Assembly: GCA_030686995.1 (NCBI GenBank)
Contig: CM060694.1
Coordinates: 91,417,844-91,481,843 of the forward strand
Source: Artemisia argyi
Taxonomy: Eukaryota; Streptophyta; Magnoliopsida; Asterales; Asteraceae
Direction: 5' to 3'
Length of the DNA: 64,000 bases
Shown here in pieces: positions 45,728-56,675 of the stretch. Each line of letters begins with the position of its first letter. Position 1 is the stretch's first letter. The position numbers and the translations under genes are program-made. The notes beneath the pieces were generated by a model. It was not told the origin of the DNA. It saw nothing but the letters and a program-made list of their open reading frames with translations, and did no database searches.

Positions 45728-46024
45728 TGTTAGAAATGAAGCTGAGCGATATTTACGTGAATTGGAGTAGACAACTAGTATGCTTATAATGCAGGGACTA
45801 CTAATGTCATTTTGTAATAGTTGTCTTATGTTTGCCCTATATATACCCCTCAAGTCTTCACTTGAGAGGTGTGAGTGTGTAACAATCTTTTATAATAAAA
45901 TCTTATCTTTGTTCACCTCTCCCTCTCTCTACTTTCTCTCTCTAAAACTAGTCATGGATGCCTTATACTTTGATCAACCTCGACCTCCCGAACCACACGA
46001 ATCATCTATATTTTCGGTCCTACA
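45728..46024 (+). repeat. 3' LTR of element I
   Basis: 297 bp, same length as the 5' copy, with about 14 mismatches. Followed by the AACTC target duplication. Confidence 0.93.
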
Positions 46025-46029
46025 AACTC

Positions 46030-46287
46030 CCTTTGAGCAAAGGCCTGCACCAGGCGCATTGCTAGATTGTTGAAAAAGAAAAAGAACTGTATGAGAACTT
46101 ATAAAAGAAAGGTATGTTGAAATTCCAGACTCATTTTTAAAGTTAAACCATTCATCCACCAAGTAATGTGGGGACCTAGTACAAATCGGCACACAGGTAC
46201 TAATTTTAGGACTCGTGTAGTTTAAAATGGGATAAAAGGTCAATATGATACAAATGTTGAGTAAAGAATAGAGTCTAAGTAACATCA
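46030..46287. other. Host or older repeat sequence between elements I and J
   Basis: No recognised feature. It is continuous with the sequence left of element I once that element and one AACTC are removed. Confidence 0.4.
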
Positions 46288-46647
46288 TGTTAGGAATACA
46301 AATATTCCTGTAAAAGTCTCAGTCACCTAATGATTGTAATAGCATTAAGTTAGCTCGTAGTTAGTTTGTTTATTAGTTAATTAGTATTAGTTTAAGTAAC
46401 ACCGTGGAAGAAGGACGGGTCTTTACCCACTGTATGCCTGATCCACAGCCCGGGAGTGGGCGTTATATTGTAAGTATAAATACCCCTCTCCACATGTGGA
46501 GAGGGTTGGACCTTCACTTAATCTCAATCTAATATTTCTCTTTTTCTCTCAAGGTTCCCTTCTTTCTTTCTTTTCTCTCCTCCTCCTCACTTCTACGCCT
46601 GACAAATCACAACATGAACATGTTTCCTACATAGTTAGTATTCTTCA
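46288..46647 (+). repeat. 5' LTR of element J
   Basis: 360 bp from TGTTAGGAATAC to TTCTTCA. It contains TATAAATA at 46,475-46,482. Directly after that is a perfect 22-bp palindrome (46,484-46,505) with arms CCCTCTCCACA. GGAATA/TATTCC at the very start forms a small inverted repeat. Confidence 0.82.
46475..46505 (+). promoter_or_regulatory. TATA box and perfect palindrome in the LTR of element J
   Basis: TATAAATA is followed two bases later by an 11+11 bp perfect palindrome. The expected start site about 30 bp after TATA falls at the palindrome's end, so it would be in DNA around the start site rather than a long leader hairpin. Confidence 0.7.
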
Positions 46648-46924
46648 ATTGGTATCAAGAGCCAAGGTTTCATCTTAGGGCTTGTAGAATCAAATTTGAT
46701 GATGTTTTGAGTGGTTTTGTGAGTTTGGAGTCACTTTCTTGGAAAACATCTTGGTTTAATCTCTCTAGTGTTGTTACACATATTTGTGATGTACTTTTAT
46801 GTTCATTAGTGTTTGTAGAACATTGTAGTTTAGTTTGTGTTACCATATCATTAAGCTATTTGAAGTTTGGAGTTGATTATGGGCGGATTTCTTTGTTGCG
46901 TTTAAGTCCACTATTTCATTGCTT

Positions 46925-47345
46925 GGTTGCGGTTAAGTTCTGATATCTGCGGTTAGCTTGCTGCGTTTACTATTTCGGGAATACAAACAAAACGCAACGA
47001 TAGTGACAGTTTTGGACCATTGTCACTGCGATTTGCTATCACTGCGATTAGTTATCTGCGGTTTGTCATTTGCGGTTAACTATTCTGTGGTTGGGTGCTT
47101 CCTACGGTTTAGTACTTTCTGCGGTTTGTGTCCTGCGGTTATTATCCTTGTTTTGCGGTTTACTTAGGTTGCGATTAGATCAGTCTGCGGTTGGGATTTT
47201 TCTGCGATTTGGTAGTTTCTGCGGTTAGTGTTCTGCGGTTAGTATATTTGGTTTGCGGTTCACTTAGATTGCGGTTAGATCATTCTGCGACTGGATTTTT
47301 TTTTGCGGCTTGGTATTTTCTGAGGTTAGTGTTCTGCGGTTAGGT
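46925..47345 (+). repeat. Cluster of TGCGGTT motifs in the leader of element J
   Basis: GCGGTT occurs about 13 times in 420 bp, mostly as CTGCGGTTAG or CTGCGGTTTG, with further one-mismatch forms such as TGCGATT. Spacing is irregular (10-40 bp), all in one orientation. Not coding, and not a simple tandem repeat. Confidence 0.75.
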
Positions 47346-47393
47346 CAAGTTGTGGTTAATTTGTCCTGTGACTTGTACCTTACAGTGCGAGTA

Positions 47394-50300
47394 TGATTCG
47401 TGAAAAACACAATATCAATATTATAGTATAGATGTAAGCTCAAGAAATCCGCAAAGAAATACGGATAACCCGAAGTCGTATTCCGTGTGAAGGGTGAATG
47501 GAATTCCGAATTTCCGATTCGGAAAACGTGTCGTGAAAAGTGGTAAAAAGTGATGTGAATGAGATTACACTAATGAAAAAGTAAATTAAGCACAAATAAT
47601 CAACTAAACACGTAAATCAAATAAGGCAACTAGAAACGTAACGTAGAATCGAAAACGTAAACTTAAACGTAAAATAAACGTCAACGCGCGAAATAAAACG
47701 CGACTTTTAAGCTACGCTACTCCTACGGACTTGAAAATAATTTTCAAAAATCAAAAATGTTAAAAGAAAATTTTGAGAAAAAGAAAAATATTTTTTTGAC
47801 TTTTTATGGATTTATTATGAATTAAAAACTAATTTAACTAATTAAAAATTAAAAGAAAATGTAAATAAATTGAGAAAAATGCAAAATAAATTTCTAAAAT
47901 TCTAAAATAACTAAAAATAATTTTCTAATATTTTTTTGGATTTTTCTGGGGTTTTTCTGATTTTTTTTTGGAATTTTTGGTAATTAAAAAGTAATTAAAA
48001 ATGATTAAAATTGAAAATTAAATAAGAAAAATAGCAAATGAACTCAGAAAAATATGAAAATTTCAGGGAAATTCTAAAATAATATTTAAAAGCTAGGAAA
48101 AATAAAAAAATTTGAAAAATAAGCACTGGAAATGCTGAATAGTACAAAACAGCTTATTGAAAAGTGCTTATTAATAAGCACAGTTGACCAATTGACCTAA
48201 AACTTGACCCAAATGATATTTAGACTAAATCAAACTTGTTGGAACAGATCTTAGACCAAATTGAACTCAGAAACTCAGATATGAATGCAAAAAGGTCAAA
48301 TAAGTACTATATGAAAAGCCATAAGCACAAGCAGTTGAAATATAAGCAAAATCTCAATAGAAACAGGTACTAACAGCTAAATGAAACTCAGATGAGCAAT
48401 CAAACTCAAGTTATGATCAATAAAAAAGCACTTGCAGTACTGAACTAGAAAACAGATACAAGATTCTAACCACTCCACTAAATAAGCTAAAAAGTTGTAG
48501 CAAATTGCCTAAGAACTTAAGAGCTTATGGGGAAGAAGCACTAACTGACTATCAGAGATCTCAAAAACAAAAGAAATTCAATCTCTAAAACTTATTTGCT
48601 AACTCAAATGACCCCTTGAAATGCCACTAAAACTGATGGTGCAGGTGGTCTAAGACTCAAACAGACAAATTCAATAAGCTAGACCAATAAGCAAAATAGT
48701 TCCAAATCAACTTTTTCTTTTTGAGAATTGTTTACTTACTACTAAACTTTGAAAATCAGCAATTCACAAATATTTCCAATCAAAATTAAATACTAGAAAG
48801 CTTCACAAAAACCTGTCCAAAACCTGAGTTCACCAAATTTGTTTGACTTTTTTAATGAGCACTCAACTTTGACCAAATTGGATTTTAATTTCAAAGTTAT
48901 GACTGAAACTTGTGTTAAAAGCTGTTTTAAAATTGAAATAAGCCGAGACTTAAACCTATGCTACTATTCAACTGTATGTGCAGCCTATTAACTAAGCTGA
49001 TGTGCAGAAATATGAATAACACACGGATTTTTTGACTAAGAGTATTTCTCACTGGTATTATGATCTACTTATCTTGTATACAACTTAGAACATCAGTCTA
49101 AACTATCCCTACCCTCTATATTACGAATTACCTCAGCAAACAACACAAATCCAAACACCCTTGTATTGCCTGTTTCAACCTAAATTACCACCACATATTT
49201 GACAAGTATCAATCCAACCTCAACCTCAATTATTAACGAGATCCTAATACCTTAATATTAATCTGAAACACAGAACTCAGATGTAATAATCAAGCAGAAC
49301 AACAAACTCAGATCCAATAAATGAGATAGATGGAACAGTTGTGGTGTATTCAAATCACAACTTCAATCAATAATCAGCCAAATTGCTCAAATAAACTACT
49401 AATACTCAATTATTATCAGGATTAACTAAGTAATAATAATAAACAACAACAAATAAGCACAAGTCTATACTACTTATTAAACTATTAATGCAAAATTAAG
49501 ACGTAAGACGGAATAAGAACTTACAAACCCCCTCAGCCAAACAGAGGGGGACTCCCACACAGCCTATCTTTAGATAGGCTAACTGCTTCCTTTGTTAGCT
49601 ACCTTTAACTCCAAATAAGCTAAGGCTTATCACCAATAAGCTCAAAACAGTTGAACAGAATTTGACTGCTTATACTTTGTGAAATTTTAATGAAACAGTA
49701 ACTAATACTTATAAAAAAACAGGGAAACAATTATAATAAACTAAATCCAAACTACTTTAAAGGTAACACTTAATATATTTTTTTTTTAATTTTTTTATAT
49801 TTTTTTATGAACAAAAACCGAATTGAAAAGTTATTTAACTAAAATTAATTCTAAACTTGAAAAGCAAAATTTAATAAGCACTTATAAGAGTAAAACAATA
49901 AGCTGAAATAAAATTGTGTTCTATTAATCAAAGTGAAAGTAGTACAATGTTTAAAGAGAGATTACAATGAAAACTTAATAACAGAAAACTAAAATATTCA
50001 AAAACCTACACACTAAACACTGATGAGAGGGGGCTTTATATAGGTGAGCTGAGGAGAGCTTGGGTATGTCCAGGTCATCAATCCGTGTCACTTTATGTTT
50101 CTTTGAGTCCATATCAGCCCTTGATCACGCTCTAGATGCTTCCAATCATTTTGGACCCTTGATTGATTGATGTGATAGAGATGTATCCTCCGTGTGTGAT
50201 GTTATTGGTCCACGTGTGTGCCTCTGCCATCACTCCTGACATTCCCTGACCCTTCTAGAAGCCAAATGATTAAGTAATTATTACCTGGGTGGGGTAATTG

Positions 50301-51043
50301 AGGGTAATTTTTGGGTTGTGGTGTGTTAGGGTTCTAAGCACAGTAGTTTTTCTGGGTATAAGAATGAAATTAGGGCGGGATAATTTTGGGGGTGTTTTTA
50401 TTTAGTTTTAGGCGTTGACCGGGTATGGTTTGACCAAGGGTAGTATTAGCAGGCCGGGTTGGGGTGTTTAAGGGAGTGGGCTTATGTATGTTTTGGGCTT
50501 ATGGGTATTTTGGGATTATGTGGATTGGATTTTGGTGTATTTAGTTTAGGATCCGGTATAAAAACAAGGACTATTGTTGTAATTTCTCAAAATCTCAAGG
50601 ACCAAAGCCGTAATTCTTCAAAACTATTTCAAGGGTATATCATGTCATTCTAAGGTTATTTAGGGACTTCCTTTGACTTTTCTTCAACAATTTCATCAAG
50701 GGCCAATTTTGTAATTATCAGGAACTTGAGGGACTAAATTCGCCAAATTCTCAAAACTTTGTTCAGGGACTAAACTTGTGACTTTAAGAATCTCAGAAGT
50801 TGAATTTGACATTTTGAGCTTGGACTTTGACCATTTGACTTCCCCGGCTCCGGCTTTTGACACTTTCCAATCTCGTGCTCGTTTTCGTTGTCAGTTTTCC
50901 TTTGTTTTCGTTCATTTTTCTCATATCCGTACCTGCACATACACAAATACAAAAACATGCATTCTCTTGGCATTTTTGGTTAGTATTTGGTGTTTTTGGT
51001 CTGAAATAAGGCTTAAAAAGGATGAGTGATTAAGCACTCATCA
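47394..51043 (-). repeat. 3' LTR of element K (preferred borders)
   Basis: 3,650 bp starting TGATTCGTG in plus reading, identical to the edge next to the primer site at 59,352. The other edge is placed at ...CACTCATCA, because the minus strand there reads AGTCTGGGGGATTT|TGATGAGTG, a polypurine tract followed by an LTR-like start. The minus-strand TATA box TATATAAAG lies at plus 50,034-50,042, about 1 kb into the LTR. The alternative edge is 52,643. The 60-100 codon frames in it recur in the other copy with noncoding-type changes and are not genes. Confidence 0.7.
50034..50042 (-). promoter_or_regulatory. TATA box in the left LTR of element K
   Basis: On the minus strand CTATATAAAGCCCCCTC. 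The right LTR has the same site with one change (plus 62,009-62,016). It is the best TATA-like site in the LTR. Confidence 0.6.
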
Positions 51044-53039
51044 AAATCCCCCAGACTAAGGTATTGCCGTGCCCTCACGCAATGTCATCACCTCACGCTT
51101 AAAAGATAAATAATTTCAAAACCTCTCTTTACTGACGTTGTAAAGTAGCAATGATGTTCAAGAGAGATAGTAAAATCATTTATTCTCAAAAACGCTCTGT
51201 TTTCCGGTTTTTCTGAATAACAACTACTACTACTATTTTTGTATTTTTCATTTATATATGTGACGGTTTGCCTTGACTTTCATTATCAATTCTTATCTGT
51301 TGATAACTTTCAGGGTCAACGAGTAGAAACACTTCTCACAGAGAAGAGACCATACGGATAAAAATCGTCATCCTTGATTTTTCACAAGCTCCCAAACTAA
51401 GCGTAAAATCGAAATCATTGTTTATCAGAAGTTAGATGCTAACACTGCCCACAAAAGTTACTTGTGTATTACCTCTTGTCCCCAGGTCCTAAGTTTTGTA
51501 TCTAAAGATTTTAATTTGTGAGAAATGAATTGCTTCATATTTTCTCGTTTCGATATTTGTTAGTCCGATAAGAGCACAAAATTTGAACGCTAAGTAGTTT
51601 CCAAACTTTCCCTCGAAAACCCTTGCATACAGAAATCGGGTCCACATGAAGGTCTCTGATTTAACACGATTTGTAGGGGCTCCCTTTTTATTTACGACCG
51701 AGACATACCATGTTTGATACCCGAAACGGAAGCTTTTTATTAGGGAAACCCCCGGAGTCGAAGCTTGGCATTTTTGCATAATCATAAGCACTTTAATAAT
51801 ACTTTTGTCCTTAGTCCTTTATTCTTTTACAGTCAACGGTTTATGAGCCACCAAGATGTAAGAGTTTTATTATGACTTTGGATTTCTATCCGCTGCTTTT
51901 TTATAGCTTTGGATTCCTCTGCCTTTTTATTTTGGCTTTGGACTATTATTATTGATATTCATAACTATATGCCAAACCCCAAGTCCTACGGCCTTTACTA
52001 AGATCACAACATCGGCTGCGAACCGGCAAGATGCAATAGTCTATTTCACCGTAACACTGGCAGTACCCCTATGTGTACCAAATCCCCATATGCAGAGATT
52101 TTGTTGGGAACGAGAAAAAACTAAGTATTGCCCAAACCGTATACCCTTAATTAATCCTAGAAATCTATTTATATATTGGTGTGCAATCTTGTGGGAACAA
52201 GGAGGCCACAAGTACCTCTCGTGGGTTTTTTAAATCCCAGTAATGCGATCCGTGTATAGCATGAAACTTCTAAATAAACTCTATCATTCCTCGATCTCCG
52301 CAAATTTAAAATCCCAAATAATGAGATCCGCGGATGCTTAGCCATAATCTTTTGATTATTTTGGTTAAGGGAGACGAGCTAGGGCTCAACACGCCCGGTC
52401 AAGTCGAAACATTTATTTCTACTCTCGCCGGTAGGAAAGTCAAAACAAGGTGTCAAATCTTATTATTCATATCATATATATATATATATTTTTTTCATTT
52501 TTAATTTTTCATCATTTTTTTTTTTTTTTTTTTTTTTTTTGCATAATAATGCGGTGACAAAAATTAAAATTTTTGGTGGAAAACGGAGTTGCGTAAGTTA
52601 ACAGCTCAGACGATGGTACAGGTCAAATCGAATCGAAGATTCACCCCCCCAGACTAAAGTGAAACATTGTCCTCAATGTTTTAAGGGTAAAGGTAATCCT
52701 ACGTAAAATCTAAGGCCGTTTATTAAGTATGCCAAGAGATAAACGTTAGTCGATAAGATTTTGGATATGGTGAATTTCCGAAAGAGTAGCGAAGGATAAG
52801 ATTCGAGTGGAGAGAACGACAAACCACGAGCACGAGAGTCCTCAAACTTCGGGGAAATTCCTGAACATTCATAAACAACAAAAACCACAAAACACGAGTT
52901 TGGAAAGGGTCGCCCCCCTCACGTCACGTTATTAAAGAAAACAGAAATAAAGAAAATGAAAATGGATAAGCATGGGGTGCCTCCCACGAAGCGCTTGTTT
53001 TGTTCACCGAGTCACATGAGCTTGACTCGATCCCCGAAT
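51044..53039. other. 3' internal region of element K between pol and LTR, noncoding
   Basis: It holds two similar motifs read on the minus strand: a short hairpin (ACATTGAGGACAATGT at about 52,665-52,680; ATTGCGTG AGGG CACGGCAAT at about 51,061-51,083), each followed by AGTCTGGGGG. The first is just after pol and the second touches the LTR. Also present are a poly-T of about 32 bp (about 52,509-52,540) and a TA run. No env-like ORF is seen. The part 51,044-52,041 is duplicated at 63,017-64,000. Confidence 0.65.
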
Positions 53040-56000
53040 TTAATCGTCCTTGGGGAAAGTCTGGAGATCTGGGACAACCATGGGTGGTATGTCCCCTCCA
53101 AAGTAATGTTTAACACGATGACCATTCACCTTAAAATTGGGACCATTAGGTTGAGCAAGTTCAACGGTTCCATAAGGAAATACTTGGGTAATGGTGAATG
53201 GTCCAGACCAACGGGTTTTTAACTTGCTCGAGAAAATCTTCAATCGAGAATTGAAAAGAAGGACTCGGTCACCAACATTGAAGACGCGATCTTTAATTTT
53301 AGCATCGTGAATCCTCTTTGTCTTCTCTTTGTGGATCAAAGAATTCTCATAGGCCTGATCACGAAGCTCGACTAATTCATTCAACTGAACTTTTCGGTGA
53401 TCACCCGCGGTTTGAAGGTCAAAATTAGCATGTTTCAAGGCCCAGTAGGCCTTGTGCTCAAGTTCAAAGGGCAAATGACAGGCCTTCCCGTAAACCAGCT
53501 TGTAAGGAGTGCACCCAATGGGTGTTTTGTAAGCTGTACGGAAGGCCCAAAGTGCATCATCTAACTTATCGGCCCAAGAAGCACGATGTTCACCTACGGT
53601 CCTTTCTAAAATACGTTTCAAGCCACGATTGGAAACCTCAACTTGACCACTCGTTTGTGGATGATATGCTGTAGAAAGACGATGTGTGACACCATATTTG
53701 AGCATAACTTTAGCAAATTGGTCGTTACAGAAATGGGTCCCACGATCGCTTATAATAGCACGAGGTGCACCAAATCGGGCGAAAAGACTTTTAAGAAATT
53801 TCACAACAACTCGGGCGTCATTGGTGGGTAGTGCCTTCGCTTCGACCCATTTAGACAAGTAGTCGACGGCCACGAGTATATATTTGTTACCACGAGAAGA
53901 CGGGAATGGACCCATGAAATCGATACCCCAGACGTCAAAAATTTCACAGACTTGGATAGCATTTTGAGGCATCTCGTCCTTCTGAGTAATTTTTCCTTGA
54001 CGCTGGCAAGAATCACATGATTTAACCAACTCATGAGCATCCCGGTAAATCGCCGGCCAGTAGAAGCCGGAATCAAAAACTTTCTTAGCGGTGAAGTTGG
54101 CACCATGATGTCCCCCCGTGGGTCCATTGTGGCATGCCATAAGAATGTCAGCGGCTTCTTTGCCGTGAACGCACCGCCGGATCACTTGATCCGCACATAT
54201 CTTAAACAAATAGGGATCGTCCCAGAAATAATGCTTAACATCTTTAAAGAATTTTTTCTTCTGTTGGAACGACATCCCTTTCCAGATAAAATTCCCCGCA
54301 TGGTAATTCGCAAAGTCGGTGAACCATGGGGTACTAGAATCACTATGTGATAAACTCCCCAGTGTCTCGAGAGGAAATGCTTCGTTAATCTCCTTTTTCT
54401 CGAAAACACTTTGGTGGGGATTCTCTAAACGCGATAAGTGATCAGCAGCAAGGTTCTCAGCTCCCTTTTTATCTCAAATTTCCACTTTGAATTCTTGAAG
54501 GAGGAGAACCCACCGCATCAAGCGTGGCTTAGCATCTTGCTTTGCCATAAGGTACTTAAGAGCCGAATGATCCGTATACACTATGCATTTCTTCAAAAGC
54601 AAATAAGATCGAAACTTTTCAAAAGCGTAAATGACGGCTAACATTTCTTTCTCAGTAGTCGTATAATGGTATTGAGCGTCGGTCATTGTTTTACTAGCAT
54701 AGTGTATCGGCTGAAAATGTTTAGACTTGCGTTGCCCTAGGACTGCACCAATGGCATAATCGCTAGCATCGCACATTAGCTCGAAGGGCAAGTCCCAATC
54801 GGGGGCAATTAAGACGGGAGCCTCCGTTAACTTCTTTTTAAGAACATTGAATGCTTCGATGCATTCATTTGAGAAGATAAACGGAGCATCTTTTTCAAGC
54901 AAGTGTGTCAGAGGCCGGGCTATCTTAGAAAAGTCTTGAATGAAACGTCGGTAAAAGCCGGCATGACCTAAAAAACTTCTAATTCCTTTAACGGTCGTGG
55001 GATGAGGTAATTTTGCAATAACGTCGACTTTAGCTCTATCGACCTCAATCCCAGATTTCGAAATCTTGTGGCCGAGGACAATGCCCTCTTTGACCATGAA
55101 ATGGCACTTCTCCCAATTTAGAACCAAGTTGGTGTCTTCACACCGTTTCAGCATATTTTCTAAATGGGAGAGGCACGAAGTGAAAGAATCTCCATAGACC
55201 GAGAAATCATCCATGAAAACTTCCATGGTTTTCTCGATCATATCCGAGAATATCGACATCATACACCTTTGGATCGTGCCTGGAGCATTGCATAAGCCAA
55301 AAGGCATACGACGATAGGCAAACGTACCATAAGGGCAAGTAAAGGTAGTCTTTTCCTGGTCCGGAGGGTCAATAGGTATTTGAAAATAGCCGGAAAATCC
55401 ATCAAGAAAACAATAGAACTCATTTCCCGCTAGGCGTTCTAGCATTTGGTCCATAAATGGAAGTGGGAAATGGTCCTTACGAGTCGCATCATTCAATTTA
55501 CGATAATCAATACAAACTCTCCATCCGGTAACAAGACGTGTTGGAATCAATTCATTATCTTCATTTGTTATGACGGTCATTCCACCTTTCTTCGGTACGC
55601 AGTGGACCGGGCTAACCCAAGAGCTATCCGAGATTGGATAAATCATTCCGGCATCGAGGAGTTTGATAACTTCCTTTTTGATAACCTCATGAATTTTCGG
55701 GTTAACCCGTCGTTGTTGCTGAACGGACGGTTTGAAATTATCTTCAAGTAAGATCTTATGCGTGCAAAAACGAGGGTCGATACCCTTAATATCAGAAATT
55801 TGCCAAGCGATGGCACTCTTATGCTTCCTGAGCACATTTAAGAGACGTTTCTTCTCCTCATCTTTAAGATCTTTAGAAATAATAACGGGAAGTTTGTCGG
55901 TTCCTTCCAAAAATGCGTATTCGAGATGAGGAGGTAAATCCTTGAGCTCAGGCTCCGGAGGATTCTTAGTAGACGGCTTAACTTCTTTAACGTCGGCCAT

Positions 56001-56675
56001 TTTAAGGTCAAGCGGAGGGAGGGACGGGTTGGGATCTTCATTTATTAATTTCTCAATTAAAAGTACATCCCCCTCCGGGTCACAATCAGAATGATCAATT
56101 TCCGGTGAAATCGAATCATTAGCAAGAAAGGCCTCGATCTCTTCCAAAATGAAATCAGTTCCCTCAAACGGAGTAAGGGAAGGGGAAGGATCGGAAATTA
56201 TCGGTTCAGAAGAATGAGTGGGATTGCCACTCGAAGCATGTTCGATAAAACCAAGTAACTCTTGAGCGTACTCCTCCGTAACTTCGTCGATAACGTCGAT
56301 TCGGTTAACGGAATATTTGTCAAACTCGGAGGAGTACCTTGCGGTTTGATCCAAGTTAAAAGTTACGGCTTCGGTACCAATGCGTAGGGTAATTTCTTCA
56401 TCGAAAACATCAATCAAAGCACGGCCAGTCCTTAGGAAACCTCTTCCGAGAATGAGAGGTACCCGTGGATCGGCATCGAAATCAACAACGACAAAATCGG
56501 CAGGGAAATGGAATTTTCCCACATTAACAAAGACATCGTCGGCTATTCCCATCGGGCGGGAAGTAGATCGGTCGGCAAGCTCGAGGGTCATGCAAGTCGG
56601 AGTCAAATTGGGTAAAGACAATTTCTTCCAAATTGATAACGGCATTAGGTTAATGCTAGCACCAAGATCGGCCAA
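53040..56675 (-). pseudogene. Element K pol: protease, RT, RNase H, integrase, with an internal stop
   Basis: One frame from 56,675 to 53,040 broken only by a TGA at plus 54,474-54,476. It begins with a protease reading [11 protein letters not shown], the Athila form of the catalytic motif. RT follows with MPFGLCNAP and catalytic FMDDFSVYG, RNase H with CDASDYAIGA and YTDHSALKYL, then the break. After the break come the integrase HHCC region ([19 protein letters not shown]), the DDE core ([28 protein letters not shown]) and a C-terminal GPF fold region. There is no chromodomain, as expected for Athila. The TGA is one C-to-T change at a CpG from an Arg codon. It would cut off integrase. Confidence 0.92.

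Larger units (their letters stand above)
42797..46024 (+). mobile_element. Element I: complete non-autonomous LTR retrotransposon, 3.2 kb
   Basis: Two 297-bp LTRs (42,797-43,093 and 45,728-46,024) begin TGTTAGAAATGAAGC and end ACA. The element is flanked by the perfect 5-bp duplication AACTC (42,792-42,796 and 46,025-46,029). A primer site (43,096-43,107) and a polypurine tract (45,715-45,727) are in place. The 2.6-kb interior has no gag or pol motif in any frame. The LTRs differ at about 14 sites by eye (near 4.7%), about 1.8 million years at 1.3e-8 per site per year. The short TGTTAG-type LTR and Met primer suggest mobilisation by a Ty1/copia relative. Confidence 0.92.
46288..47393 (+). mobile_element. 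Element J: 5' end of a Ty1/copia element, cut by element K
   Basis: It has an LTR (46,288-46,647), a primer site TGGTATCAAGAGCC (46,650-46,663) and about 730 bp of leader sequence. It ends exactly at the LTR start of element K at 47,394. No coding domain is reached before the break. The rest, if present, lies beyond the right end of the window. Confidence 0.8.

Noticed and set aside
46925..47345. TGCGGTT cluster as telomere-like repeat
   Set aside because: The plant telomere unit is TTTAGGG; the motif differs and spacing is irregular.
50459..51029. Short frames in the left LTR of element K repeated at 62,432-63,002, and 51,489-51,791 with 63,462-63,764
   Set aside because: They repeat because the block is duplicated. 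Differences between copies are not biased to silent sites, and there is no known domain.
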